Positions 1 to 11,057 of a DNA stretch of 64,000 bases are shown one piece after another. The stretch is from Phocoena phocoena (lineage: Eukaryota; Chordata; Mammalia; Artiodactyla; Phocoenidae), in NCBI RefSeq assembly GCF_963924675.1, contig NC_089226.1, positions 51,477,124-51,541,123 on the forward strand, in the 5' to 3' direction. Numbering within the stretch: position 1 is the stretch's first letter; the number at the start of each line of letters is the position of its first letter. The notes under the pieces were generated by a model. That model was not told the origin of the DNA. It worked only from the letters and a program-made list of their open reading frames with translations, and ran no database searches. The translations under genes were made by a program, and so were the position numbers.

Positions 1-2310
1 CAGGTCTTTTGTCTCCTTAGGTAGGTTTATTCCTATGTATTTTATTCTTTTTGTTGCAGTGGTAAATGGCAGTGTTTCCTTAATTTCTTTTCAGATTTTT
101 CATCATTAGTGTATAGGACTGCAAGAGATTTCTGGGCATTACTTTTGCATCCTCCTACTTTACCAAATTCATTGATTAGCTCTAGTAGTTTTCTGGTAGC
201 ATCTTTAGGATTCTCTATGTATAATATCATGTCATCTGCGAACAGTGACAGTTTTACTTCTTCTTTTCTGATTTGGATTCCTTTTACTTCTTTTTATTCT
301 CTGATTGCTGTGGCTAAAACTTCCAAAACTATGTCTGAAAATAGCAGTGGGCAACCTTGTCTTGTTCCTGAACTTACTGGAAATGGTTTCAGTTTTTCAC
401 TATTGAGAACGATGTTGGCTGTGGGTTTGTCATATATTGCCTTTATTATGTTAAGGTAAGTTCTCTCTATGCCTACTTTCTGGAGGGTTTTTATCATAAA
501 TTGGTGTTGAATTTTGTCGAAAGCTTTTTCTGCATCTATTGAGATGATCATATGGTTTTTCTCCTTCAGTTTGTTAATATGGTGTATCTCGTTGATTGAT
601 TTGCATATATTGAAGAATCCTTGCATTCCTGGGATAAACCCCACTTGAGCATGGTGTATGATCCTTTCAATGTGCTTTTGGATTCTGTTTGCTAGTATTT
701 TGCTGAGGATTTTTGCATCTATGTTCATCAGTGATATTGGCCTGTAATTTTCTTTCTTTGTGACATCTTTGTCTGGTTTTGGTATCAGGGTGTTGGTGGC
801 CTTGTAGAATGAGTTTGGGAGTGTTCCTCCCTCTGCTATATTTTGGAAGAGTTTGAGAAGTTTAGGTGTTAGCTCTTCTCTAAGTATTTGATAGAATTTG
901 CCTGTGAAGCCATCTGATCCTGGGCTTTTGTTTGTTGGAAGATTTTTCCTCACAGTTTCAATTTCAGTGCTTGTGATTGGTCTGTTTATATTTTCTATTT
1001 CTTCCTGGTTCAGTTCTGGAAGGTTGTGCTTTTCTAAGAATTTGTCCATTTCTTCCAGGTTGTCCATTTTATTGGCATATAGTTGCTTGTAGTAATTTCT
1101 TATGATCCGTTGTATTTCTGCAGTGTCAGTTGTTACTTCTCCTTTTTCATTTCTAAGTCTATTAATTTGTCTTCCTTTTTTTCTTGATGAGTCAGGCTAA
1201 TGGTTTATCAATTTTGTTTATCTTCTCAAAGAACAGGATTTTATTTTTACTGATCTTTGCTATAGTTTCCTTCATTTCTTTTTCATTTATTTCTGATCTG
1301 ATCTTTATGATTTCTTTCCTTTTGTAACTTTGGGGGTTTTTTGTTCTTCTTTCCCTAATTGCTTTAGGTATAAGGCTAGGCTGTTTATTTCAGACGTTTC
1401 TTGTTTCTTGAGGTAGGATTGTATTTTTATCTTTCCTCATAGAACTGCTTTTGCTGCATCCCATATGTTTTAGGTCACTGTGCTTTCAATGTCATTTGTT
1501 TCTAGGTATTTTTTTATTTTGTCTTTGATTTCTTCACTGATATCTTGGTTATTTGGTAGTGTATTCTTTAGCCTCCATGTGTTTGTATTTTTTACAGATT
1601 CTTTCCTGTAATTGATATCTAGTCTCATAGCATTGTGGTTGGAAAAGATACTTGATACAATTTCAGTTTTCTTAAATTTACCAAGGCTTGATTTGTTACC
1701 CAAGGTATAATCTATCCTGGAGAATGTTCCATGAGCACTGCAGAAGAAAGTGTATTCTGTTGTTTTTGGATGGAATTTCCTATAAATGTCAGTTAAGTCC
1801 ATCTTGTTTAATGTATCATTTAAAGCTTGTGTTTCCTTATTTATTTTCATTTTGCATGACCTGTCCATTGGTGAAAGTGGGGTGTGAAAGTCCCCTACTA
1901 TGATTGTGCCACTGTCAATTTCCCCTTTTATGGCTGTTGACATTTGCCTTATGTTTTGAGGTGCTCCTATGTGGGTGCATACATATTTCCAATTGTTATA
2001 TCTTCTTCTTGGATTGATCCCTTGATCATTATGTAGTATCCTTCTTTGTCTCTTACAATAGTCTTTCTTTAAAGTCTATTTTGTCTGATATGAGGATTGC
2101 TACTCCAGCTTTCTTTTGATTTCCATTTGCTTGGAATATTTTTTTTCATCCCATCGCTTTCACTCTGTATGTGTTCCTAGGTCTGAAGTGGGTCTCTTGT
2201 AGACAGCAAATATATGGGTCTTGTTTCTGTATCCATTCAGACAGTCTATGTCTTTTGGTTGGAGCATTTAATCTATGTACATTTAAGGTAGTTATGAATA
2301 TGTATGTTCC
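1..2310 (-). pseudogene. L1 ORF2 (endonuclease and reverse transcriptase), partial and broken, copy A
   Basis: ORF2 encodes an APE-like endonuclease followed by reverse transcriptase, the enzymes of target-primed reverse transcription in the L1 RNP. The N-terminal endonuclease lies near 2300-1470. It includes a block reading VGDFHTPLSP at about 1866-1900, where the family normally has GDFN; the changed residue is a conserved active-site Asn (codon 1884-1886). The SNHNA block matches copy B. The RT runs from about 1067 to the window start and keeps FADDMILY at 219-242, so the catalytic Asp pair is intact here. The reading frame is interrupted by several stops and shifts, for example between 1470 and 1067. 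The C-terminal Cys-rich part is beyond the window. It is recognised by family motifs and by alignment with copy B; no function is expected. Confidence 0.93.
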
Positions 2311-2312
2311 TA

Positions 2313-3255
2313 TTACCATTTTCTTAATTGATTTGGGTTTGTTATTGTAGGTCTTTCCCTTCTCTTGTGTTTCCTGCCTAGCATTTGTTGTAAAGCTAGT
2401 TTGGTGGTGCTGAATTCTCTTAACATTTGCTTGTCTGTAAAGGTTTTAATTTCTTCTTCGAATCTGAATGAGATCCTTGCTGGGTAGAGTAATCTTTGTT
2501 GTAGGCTTTTCCCTTTCATCACTTTAAGTATGTTCTGCCACTCCCTTCTGGCTTTCAGAGTTTCTGCTGAAAGATCAGCTGTTAATCTTATGGGGATTCT
2601 ATTGTATGTTATTTGTTGCTTTTCCCTGGCTGCTTTTAATATTTTTTCTTTGTATTTAATTTTTGATAGTTTGATTAATATGTTTCTTGGCATATTTGTC
2701 CTTGGATTTATCCTGTATGGGACTCTCTGTGCTTCCTGGACTTGTTTGACTATTTCCTTTCCCATATTAGGGAAGTTTTCAAGTATAATCCCGTCAAATA
2801 TTTTCTCAGTCCCTTTCTTTTACTCTTCTTCTTCTGAGACCCTGATAATTCGCATTTTGGTGCATTTAATGTTGTCCCAGAAGTCTCTGGGACTGTCCTC
2901 AGTTGTTTTCTTTTTTTTTTCTTTATTATGCTCTGCAGTAGTTATTTCCACTTTTTATCTTCCAAGTCACTTATCTGTTCTTCTGCCTCAATTATCTGTT
3001 AGCTATTCTTCTAGAAAATTTTTAATTTCAACTTTTGTGCTGTTCATCATTGTTTGTTTGCTGTTTAGTTCTTCTAGGTCCTTGTTAAATGTTTATTGTA
3101 TTTTCTCTATTCTATTTCCAAGATTTTGGATCATCTTTACTATCATTACTCTGAATTCTTTTTCAGGAAGACTGCCTAATTCCTCTTCATTTGTTTGGTC
3201 TTGTGGGGTTTAATGTTGCTCCTTCATCTGCCGTGTGTTTCTCTGTCTTCTCATT
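2313..3255 (-). pseudogene. L1 ORF1 (RNA-binding chaperone), broken, copy A
   Basis: ORF1 protein is the trimeric nucleic-acid chaperone that coats L1 RNA. The C-terminal half is open for 150 codons (2313-2765). It carries the recognisable RRM/CTD blocks, including a PRNILIKL-like stretch, the ARREWQNILKVMK block and a YPARISFRFEEE segment. The N-terminal half is seen in frame pieces near 3255-3100 (RRQRNTRQMKEQ, then GSLPEKEFRVMIVKMIQNLGNR), which is the start of the coiled-coil region. Stops and shifts lie between the two halves. The start is placed at the Met before RRQRNT by comparison with copy B, where the same segment is preserved at 24541. ORF1 ends a few bases upstream of ORF2, as is usual for L1. 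Confidence 0.9.
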
Positions 3256-3925
3256 TTGCTTAACTTACTGTGTTTGGGATCTCCTTTTTGAAGGCTGCAG
3301 GTTCATAGTTCCCATTGTTTTTGTTTCTGCCCCCAGGGTCTAAGGTTCGTTCAGTGGGTTGTGTAGGCTTCCTGGTGGAGCAGACTGATGCCTGTGTTCT
3401 GGTGGATGAGGCTGGATCTTGTGTTTCTGGTGGGTAGGATCATGTCTGGTGGTGTGTTTTGGGGTGTCTGTGACCTTATTATGATTTTAGGCAGCCTCTC
3501 TGCTAATGGGGGGGTTTGTGATCCTGTCTTGCTAGTTGTTTGGCATAGGCTGTCCAGCACTGTAGCTTGCTTGTCATTGAGAGGAGCTGTGTCTTAGCAT
3601 TGAGATAGATATCTCTGGGAGAGCTTTCACTGTTTGTTATTATGTGTAGCCAAACTGGTCTCTAGTGGACCAGTGTCCTGAACTCAGCTCTTCCACCTCA
3701 GAGACACAGGCCTGACACCCGGCTAGATCATCAAGACCCTGTCAGCCACACGGCTGCTAGTGTAGGTGGGTCTCCTGCAGAAGCACGGGGTGGCTGTGGC
3801 TCTCTGTGAGGACAAGGATGCTGGCAGCCAAAGTTCTGGGAAGTACTTCTTGGTTTCAGCCCTCCCAGAGTCCACCGTTAGCTCATCAAAGAGCCCTAAT
3901 GAATGGTTTTGATGTAGAAGCTTAC
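3256..3925 (-). promoter_or_regulatory. L1 copy A 5' UTR, a different type from copy B
   Basis: From 3256 to about 3745 this matches the ORF1-proximal 5' UTR of copy B. Beyond the shared CCGTGTGGC-like point the two copies differ completely. Copy A continues with about 180 bases of moderately GC-rich sequence that, on the L1 sense strand, includes a CTGCAGGAGACCC phrase typical of other cetartiodactyl L1 5' UTRs. Copy B has a T-rich tract and a CpG-dense promoter. There is no YY1-like start, so copy A is probably 5'-truncated within its UTR. Confidence 0.65.
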
Positions 3926-4189
3926 ATATGGTTGCCAATGCCATCTATCATGCCTGAGTTCACTGAAAAGTAGTAGTACTATAAATGTTAGATTTTAACA
4001 CAAAAAATGTATACATATTAACTTAAATTTATACCATTTGTATATTACATAATATATTTGTATATAAATTTTCAGTGGAAAATGATCTGTTCCAAGAAAT
4101 GTTAAAACCTACAGACATGAAGTAAAATGAATTAAAAAAAAAAAGTTTCCATGCCATGTAAAATTCCTTAAAATATTTGTGATTATATC

Positions 4190-4600
4190 TTATGCCATCG
4201 TACATAATTACCATCATGTAGATAACCAATATTGAAATTGTTCCCTATTTAATTTGCCCTCTATTTTTGCTACTATAAAGAATGCTTTGGTTGAACATCA
4301 TTATTCTTAAATGTTGTAAGTCATTTAACTGAACTGTTTTCCAGAGAGATTTACTAGTTTCATGACCACCTCTGACAGATAAGACTTTATATTATAATAG
4401 TCTCTCTAGCATTATTCGAGGTATAGCTCTTCTGAAAATAAAAGTTTGTGTATAAATGTTATTTCCATTTGCACATATTGTTTATTAGTAAAGTTTATCT
4501 TTTTCATATTTATATTAGTTGCTTCCATTTCCTCTTGTGTGAATTGCTCATTCATGTTCTTTTCTAGTATCTAAAACTGTCTTCTTATTTTACACCTATC
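4190..4600 (-). mobile_element. Ancient L1 3' region fragment (probable)
   Basis: Phrases such as TGCTACTATAAAGAATGCT (about 4270) and GAATTGCTCATTCATG (about 4540) resemble the minus-strand ORF2 C-terminal and 3' region of old L1M elements. Divergence is high and no end can be placed. The flanks at 3926-4189 and 4601-4712 are AT-rich with nothing recognisable. Confidence 0.4.
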
Positions 4601-4720
4601 TATACAGGGACAGCTTTCTGTTGGGCACTCTGTTTAGTGATCTGGGCATACAATGATGAATGAGACCAGCAGGATCCCTACGTACCACCACATTGTCCTG
4701 TTTATCGCTGTGAAGGCAGA

Positions 4721-4934
4721 TTTTTTTTTTTTTTTCTTTTTTGCGGTATGTGAGCCTCTCACTGCTGTGGCCTCTCCCATTGTGGAGCACAGACTCCGGA
4801 CGTGCAGGCTCAGCAGCCATGGCTCACGGGCCCAGCTGCTCTGCGGCATGTGGGATCTTCCCGGACCGGGGCACGAACCCGTATCCCCTGCATCGGCAGG
4901 CGGACTCTCAACCACTGCACCACGAGGGAAGCCC
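4721..4934 (-). mobile_element. CHR-type tRNA-derived SINE
   Basis: The poly(T) tail at 4721-4737 precedes the reverse complement of the full SINE, which ends at GGAAGCCC (4934). The 8-bp direct repeat AAGGCAGA flanks it at 4713-4720 and 4935-4942, giving exact ends. The sense strand carries A-box-like TGGTGCAGTGGTTGAG and B-box-like GGTTCGTGCCC pol III elements. Confidence 0.97.
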
Positions 4935-4942
4935 AAGGCAGA

Positions 4943-5414
4943 TATATTTACTGAGTTTATTTGAATTTAATTTTCCTTGCCATGTATCATAAAATATAAC
5001 ATTTTTTATTTCAAATATATTGAACCATTTCTTTGGAATTTGTTTTTTTTTCCCACTCTTTTTAAACTTAAAAATGACTCTAATATCAAGAGGAGGTAAA
5101 TTAATTTTTTTCTATTTTAAATTTCTCAATTTTCATATCTGACTTTTAAACAATCTATTTGAATGTATTTGGTAAGTGAAGAAAATATCTTTAACTCTTA
5201 ACAGTAATTATCTGTAGGTACACAATCATGACTAATTTTTCATGTTTATTCTTTTCTGTATACTACACAATCTTTGTTTCAGAGCACTAAAAATATATAG
5301 GAGTGAAACTCCAACACTTCCCAAAAAGGGACTATATCTGCTTTCAGAAATTTTCTATGAATATACATTATACTGTCTCTAACATTTTTCAACTATTTTT
5401 TTCATACAAAAAAC
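4943..5414. other. AT-rich interval, nothing recognised
   Basis: Low-GC sequence with short T and A runs between two CHR SINEs. I see no coding frame, repeat family or structured motif. Confidence 0.6.
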
Positions 5415-5423
5415 ATCACATGG

Positions 5424-5628
5424 GCCTTCCCTGGTGGTGCAGTGGTTGAGAGTCCGCCTGCCGATGCAGGGGACACGGGTTCGTGCCCCGGTCCGGAAAG
5501 ATCCCACATGCCATGGAGTGGCTGGGCCCGTGAGCGATGGCTGCTGAGCCTGCGCGTCCAGAGCCTGTGCTCTGCAACGGGGAGGCCATGGCAGTGAGAG
5601 GCCCGTGTACCGCAAAAAAAAAAAAAAA
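5424..5628 (+). mobile_element. CHR-type tRNA-derived SINE
   Basis: Full-length plus-strand copy from GGCCTTCCCTGG to a pure A tail. It is flanked by the 9-bp duplication ATCACATGG at 5415-5423 and 5629-5637. This is the only plus-strand copy of the six. It lies about 490 bases from the copy at 4721, in opposite orientation, so the pair could form an inverted-repeat RNA if transcribed through. Confidence 0.97.
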
Positions 5629-5769
5629 ATCACATGGTAAACATCTTTGTCTGTTGGTTAATATACTTACCTCATTCTTTCCAACAACAACATTGAATTC
5701 CAATTTTTGAATAAAATAAAACTTAATGAACACTTCTCATGTGAAGATATGCTCTTTTTTGTTTAAATC

Positions 5770-5965
5770 TGCACTGTTCAGTATAGTAACCGTTAGCCAC
5801 TTTTGACTTTTAAAATTTGATTTAAATTAAATTAAAAATACAGTTTCTTAATTATACAACTACATTTTAAGTGCCCCACTAGCTATATGTAGCTAGGGGC
5901 TACCATACTGAGCAGTTCAGATTACAGAGCTTTCCATCACCACAGAAAATTCTATTGGACTCTAC
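5770..5965. mobile_element. Palindromic hAT-like nonautonomous DNA transposon (MER type)
   Basis: The left end reads GCACTGTTCAGTATAGTAACC and the right end reads CTACCATACTGAGCAGTTC followed by TTCTATTGGACTC. These are the self-complementary arms of the common mammalian element whose termini resemble CAGTGCTGTCCAATAG. An AT-rich centre separates the arms. The family name was not assigned. Confidence 0.65.
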
Positions 5966-6570
5966 AGAGAATAGGGCTAGATATAACTAGCTAAAAGTTG
6001 TAGGTATAGGTCTTTAAATAATGTGCTTGATGAGCTTGGATTTGGTGTTTCCTCAAGGCTCTGTTGTGAAGAATAGCTTTTGCTCCTTATTTTTGGCCTG
6101 TTTTCTTCTGTTCTGTCTTTACCATAGATTTGACCTCATCTTCTTCTTAACATTTAGAACTTCCTTAATCTTTTTCTTCCATTGATGATTGTCTTTCTGT
6201 TTCTTATAACACTATTATTGTAAATAAAAAATAAAGCTATTAGATATAAAATGTATGATGTGAATTTTATATATATATATATTATGTGTACATAGCCTTC
6301 GCTTCAGGCTCAAAGTACAAATTAGGGGAAGAAAGGGAACCAGGCCTGACATACAAAGTGATAAACTAGGTGGTACAGAGAGTCAGCTTACCACTTGCAT
6401 CTTGTGGCTGGGAAAGAGAGAAATGTCCAAGTGTCTAATTCTTTAACCCATGGTGAAGGCATAATCAATAACTGGGCACTTGACCCTTCAGATTAGTACT
6501 CTTTCTATAGGGCTATCAGCAAGATACATGAGATATAGAGGGTAGTAGAAATTAGTGTTTGAATAAAACT
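5966..6570. other. No gene; short (TA)n tract
   Basis: Mostly unique AT-rich DNA with a (TA)n microsatellite at about 6273-6292. I recognise nothing else. Confidence 0.5.
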
Positions 6571-6576
6571 GAGTTC

Positions 6577-7068
6577 CATCTTGGGAGATCCTTGAGACCT
6601 TTCAGAGGATCTGTAAGAACCTATGTTTTTCTAACTACATATCTTTAAGCAGACAGATTTCTTCATATACTTCAACCAAAAATATATATATTTATGTTTA
6701 TACACATATATACGTGTATGTACACATATATATGTATGTATTATAACATATTAGATACAGAAGCAGATATATGAACATAGATGCCTTCAACTAAGCCAGA
6801 TGTTAGAGATTTGTGAAAAATATACATGCCACTCTCTTTATTAAATCTGTTTCTGTTTTAGAAAATATCATTATTTTTTATAAAAATAACGTATGTCAAT
6901 GTCTGAGTATAATACTGTAATTTTTAGATGAAGAAATAAACTTCAAAAAATCAGTTTTCATTTCTAAATGGTAAATATTGGTATATATAACCCACATTTT
7001 AAAAAACTGCTTTTTGGGGTCTTCAATTTGTAGAAGATAGAGGAGAGAGAAATGTTTGTGAACCACTA
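6577..7068. mobile_element. Fossil hAT-Tip100-type DNA transposon
   Basis: The left part (GATCCTTGAGACCTTTCAG near 6588) and right part (TTTATTAAATCTGTTT near 6838, then TATAACCCACAT and CTTTTTGGGGTCTTCAA near 7010, ending GTTTGTGAACCACTAG) follow the consensus of an old mammalian hAT-Tip100 element (Arthur/Zaphod-like) as remembered. The right terminus is the complement of the CAGTGGTTCTCAAAC-type inverted end. A TA/CA simple repeat fills 6680-6742. No transposase frame remains. Confidence 0.65.
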
Positions 7069-7204
7069 GATTGGAGAATACCCCAACCACTGAGTGATCA
7101 TAATAAAATATAATTAGCAATTCTTTACATTCCATGGACTAAGAAGATAATTGTACAGTGTACAATGTATTAAATGTGATGTTTGTCAGCACTAAATTGT
7201 GTGG

Positions 7205-7345
7205 TTTTCCTTCTTATCAAACCCTCACCATATCCCCATGGGGTAGGAGAAAGGTATCATCCCCACTATGCAGATAAGAGAAAGGAAGATTGTAAAGGTC
7301 AAGAAAATTCCCTGGGGACACTTAGCTTTTATGAAGTCCAGTTAG
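7205..7345 (+). mobile_element. MIR SINE, degraded
   Basis: ACCCTCACCATATCCCCATG, GGTAGGAGAAAGGTATCATC and CCCACTATGCAGATAAGAG follow the MIR order (CCTCACAA, GAGGTAGG, CCCCATTTTACAGATGAG). Confidence 0.75.
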
Positions 7346-8450
7346 AATCAATAACAGCTAGAACTGATGATGATTCACATTAATTTCTTCTTAGAAAATA
7401 AAACTAATTTAGAGTAATTAAAAGAAGTACCAAGGTTAAAGCAGAAGTCCAAAGAAATAATTCCAGCATCATTGGGAAGTTCCTCAGGCTAAGAGGTTAT
7501 TCAGGCAAGTCTGATAGTACTGATGGCAAATGAACTTGTCCATTCAATCAGATTTATTTTTGTTTTTGTACTTTGTTTTGTTTTTCCTCACTTTCTTCCA
7601 CACCAGGAGACACGGATTTGGTGTCTCTTCATGGGAATAGATGTCTGTATTTCCTACCAACTATTATTTTTGCCCACAGAGTTATCAGAAGGATTGGATA
7701 TGAAGATATAATTTGTTGTTCCTCTCAGTGGCCTCTCTCCCTGAAATTGGAAACCAGAGAATTCTATCTCCATTGCCACTGCATCCATCTTTATGAATCA
7801 CGAAGACTCATAGTAACAAAACCCCTCAGCCCCATCACATATTGCTATACTGCTTTAGAAAAGGCCTTTATAGGATTTCTATTTTAGAAGATATTTTTCT
7901 AGCATGGGGGCCTTGGCTTTTTCAGTAGCACAGAGCTATTCTCCTTGTGGTAATGTCCTCTGTTTAGTTACAGTTAACTGACTAAAGAGAAGAAATGTCT
8001 TACTCTCTCAACTAGAAGGAGAGAAGTTTAGAAATGGCAGGAAAGATATATTTTACAAACAACCCACCTCCTGGGCACTGCATCTGATTTCTGTGACTGC
8101 TGTCACTCCTGTCGATGGCTGGGGAATTTCTAAAATGGCAACTATTCTGTAGGGTTGCTGTTGCATTGTATGTAATTATTCTTAGATTCTGGCAATGTAC
8201 CTTCATTCAGGAGAAGAGGGGATGTATGTACCTGCTTGAAAGCTGCAGAGCAGGAAAACAATCTAAAGTGGTGTTTCTGTTAATAACTAAAATAGCTTTA
8301 AAAATGAAATAAAAATTGGATAAAAATCTGTCATAGAATTGGCAGACAAACCCAAGATCTGGGTTCTGCCAGTCCCAGTATTACTGCTTAAAGTTTGAGT
8401 TGAAAGTGGGTTAATATACCTGTTGCATAGTGTGTGGGAGTCCAGGCTCT
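7346..8450. other. Unique interval, nothing recognised
   Basis: No repeat family or supported gene was seen. Frames of about 60-100 codons at 7523-7887 lack start context, splice sites or recognisable protein features and look like chance. Confidence 0.5.
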
Positions 8451-8454
8451 CCAG

Positions 8455-8580
8455 AAAGCCCAGCTCTGCCACTTAACAGCCTCTGTGCCTCCTTTCCCCA
8501 TCTGTAAAATATGGCTGGTATTAATAATACCTATGCATTGTTTTGTGTGAATTAGTGAGGTGATCCATGAAAACGAACTT
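8455..8580 (-). mobile_element. MIR SINE fragment
   Basis: AGCTCTGCCACTTAACAGC, CCCCATCTGTAAAATATGG and a TAATAATACC block are the reverse complement of the MIR core. The next 400 bases (to 8984) hold nothing I recognise. Confidence 0.8.
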
Positions 8581-8984
8581 GGATGACTGTGTTTTCTCTC
8601 CCATACCTCTCACATTTAAGTGAGAACAGGACTTTGGGGGATTACAATGGTATACACTCAAAGGAGGTTATGGTAACTTATGCCCGGGAAGCAAAGCACA
8701 TTTGGATTTGAGGTAGCCTAAGACAGGCTAGGGTGTGCAATAAGGTCCTAGTGAAATAAGAAAAGGGCTAAAGGAACTAGCTTAGCTCCAAAGAGACATC
8801 TGGAATATTGAGGGACTATGTTTACAGTGGTGAGCCAGCCAGGCGAACACAAGCAAGGCATCCAGCCTGGGATAAAAAAACCTGAAAAGAACCTCAGTCC
8901 TCGAAACAACAGAATTATTATTAGTAGTATTAACATTAGTATTACATTGTATTTAATCTAAAATACAGATCTGAGAATCAGCTT

Positions 8985-9443
8985 TCCTGCTGGACCTGTC
9001 AGTGGCTTTCTGTCCTGCAGAGGTGAAGGTCCAAGCTCCGTTTCATGAGTGCAGGGCCCTTAATGTCCAGGCCATTGCCTTATCTCTTCAGACTCATGCC
9101 CTGTCACTGCCCACGTCATACTTTCTGTCCCAACAACACAGAAACACTTGAAGTTCCTGTGATTTTTGTCTCCTTAATGATTGTTTATTCTGTACTGTCT
9201 GCCACTGTCTCCCCCTAGCCTACTGCTCACCATTTCTCATGTCTATCCCACAACCAGCTTCAAGATCAATATCAGGCACCCTGTTTCCAGAAATCACCTT
9301 CTTCTAATCCTAGATTGGATTAGGTGCCTCTTCTCTTTCTTCCTATAGTGCCCTCATGTCCACTTCCTGCATTGTTTAATGATCATCTGCTTATTGTCTG
9401 CTTCTCTCAGTAGACCATGAATGTTTGAAGGGGAAGGATCAGA
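8985..9443 (+). mobile_element. L2 LINE 3' region
   Basis: CAGTGGCTTTCTGTC, AAGGTCCAAGCTCC, CCTTAATGTCCAGGCC, then TGCCCTCATGTCCAC and AGTAGACCATGAATG follow the usual order of L2 3' sequence. It is strongly diverged. Confidence 0.6.
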
Positions 9444-9779
9444 ACTCCTCCAGTTAGATGGCATTTGTCTTTCCCAGTTAGATGTGCCTTCTGGGAATCT
9501 TCAAACTTGATATTGATGGATTCTAATTGGTATTTTCTTATACAGGAAAGGCCATTTACAATATATTTTTCAGGGGGTGTCCCAACTTTCTCTAGATGCC
9601 ATTCCAGATACATGGCAAAAGTGAGGGTTGGAGAGGACACCACACTCCTCAAGGGAGACAGGCTTGGAAAGAAAGATTCTAGTTGGAGAGACATTTTGCC
9701 TAAAATTAGCTTAGGAGAACAAGGCAAACATACTGTAAAAAGTACCTAGAGCAAGAGGATGTATCGCCGTGGTTTGTTC
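9444..9779. other. Unique interval, nothing recognised
   Basis: No repeat or gene recognised. Overlapping frames on both strands (about 9407-9749) have no supporting features. Confidence 0.5.
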
Positions 9780-9990
9780 GCTTTAAGTGAGAACATCGGT
9801 TTTGTGGTCAAACCTGCATTCCCATCACAACCCTTCTACAGACCTGCAGAACCTCTCAATGCTTTCAACTCCCTCTTCCCCAACTTCAGCATCTCAAAAG
9901 GGAAGATAGATACGTGCTTTGCAGAGTTTTTGTGAGATTAAACTAAATTACATTAGCAAAGATCATAATAGGTATTTAATACTTTATATT
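9780..9990 (-). mobile_element. MIR SINE
   Basis: The block with GGTCAAACCTGCATTC, CTCAATGCTTTCAACTCCC, CAGCATCTCAAAAGGGAAGA and a GTGAGATTAAACTAAATTAC tail is a diverged reverse-strand MIR. Confidence 0.7.
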
Positions 9991-10879
9991 GTATTGACAG
10001 CTGATCATCAAAAGAGAAAATATAACCTGGGAAGAGAGTCCCCACCTCCTTTTCCCCAGATATTTAACTCCAACGTTAAACACCGCCTGAAAGTCTTTGC
10101 CTGAAGCAATTTGTATTTTAAAATACATGCAACTTCATTTTTACAATTAATGCCATTTAAGGGCCCATTTTTTTCAATTACATAAGCTTATAATCAGTGT
10201 GAGTACATTTACAAAGTGTGCATATTCAATTCATTTATTCCTCACAAGCGTAAAATCTTAATATTAATACTGGACTTGCATTTTTATAGGTAGTTTGGGC
10301 AATATTGAAGCCTGAGTTTGAAAAGGTCAAGATGGTTTGAGTTTTATTGAAACCTGAGTTTGAAACAGCCTAGCTGCTTAAGGAAAAATTTTAGAAAAGT
10401 GCAGAACCCGTTTCCGAAAGTGTTAGTATGCTACCCACACAGAACCATCCATGGAGTTCCATAGCTCTTCATCACAGATTTGCCTTTACCAAACTTTGTG
10501 CACATCTTCTCTGATAGTGTACAGTTTAGATAAGCCAGGCTTGAGGTGTGTGCTCCATAAAAATGCCATCCAGTCTCCAAAGTCCTGATGGCTGACACCT
10601 AGTTCTGGCCATGTCAACATCTCATAATCCTGGCAATGTCAATCAATGCCTATTTGTTACATAGCTACTCCATGCAAGGCACTAAGCTAAGTTGTATGTC
10701 CCTCCACCTGGGTCCTCACTCCTTAGCTTGTGTGCTAGTTACCAGCTCATGGTTCCAACCACCAGCACCTCCACCACTGCCACTAGCTCCCCCAGCATGA
10801 CTAGCATCGCTCTGGCTGCTGCACACCAAAAATATTTTATTTTTACTATTTTAACTACTCCCTTGCAAGATAGTCCCAC
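9991..10879. other. Unique interval, nothing firmly recognised
   Basis: About 10640-10695 has a faint MIR-like start (ACTCCATGCAAGGCACTAAG). The rest is unassigned. A Ser/Thr-rich frame at 10692-10883 reflects CCA/CCT-rich composition and is not supported as a gene. Confidence 0.5.
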
Positions 10880-11040
10880 TTGATATTTTAGTGGGCTGAT
10901 CTCTCTAAGCTTCAGTTTCCTCATTTGAAATTAGATATAATAATATTTTCTACCCCTTGGAGTTGTTTAGAGGATCAAAGGAGGTAATACAAGTGAAGAT
11001 ATTAGTACAAGCCCTGGCATAGGAGAAGCATGGTGAATAA
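10880..11040 (-). mobile_element. MIR SINE
   Basis: CTTCAGTTTCCTCATTTG, GATATAATAATATTTTCTACC and GGAGTTGTTTAGAGGATC are the reverse MIR core and 5' part. Confidence 0.85.
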
Positions 11041-11057
11041 AACATATGCATTATTTT

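Larger units (their letters stand above)
1..3925 (-). mobile_element. L1 LINE copy A (3' part lies outside the window)
   Basis: The complementary strand reads 5' UTR, ORF1, ORF2 from high to low coordinates. The window opens inside the ORF2 reverse transcriptase region, at the point matching about 21255 of the second L1 (copy B, 19429-26465). The two copies align closely over ORF1 and ORF2. The 5' edge near 3925 is approximate, because L1-like GC-richer sequence gives way to unrelated AT-rich DNA. No target-site duplication can be tested, since the 3' end is not in view. Both ORFs are broken, so this is a dead copy. Confidence 0.95.

Noticed and set aside
1..3255. Intact L1 genes
   Set aside because: Both ORFs have stops and frame breaks and the 3' part is outside the window, so only pseudogenes are supported.
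4653..4964. About 100-codon frames over the CHR SINE, with similar frames at 5379-5733, 38662-38993, 50775-51280, 57282-57637 and 61062-61365
   Set aside because: The same peptides recur at every CHR copy on both strands; they are translations of the SINE, not genes.
5424..5500. tRNA gene suggested by A- and B-box-like sequence
   Set aside because: The boxes belong to the tRNA-derived head of the CHR SINE; no cloverleaf with a proper acceptor stem is formed.
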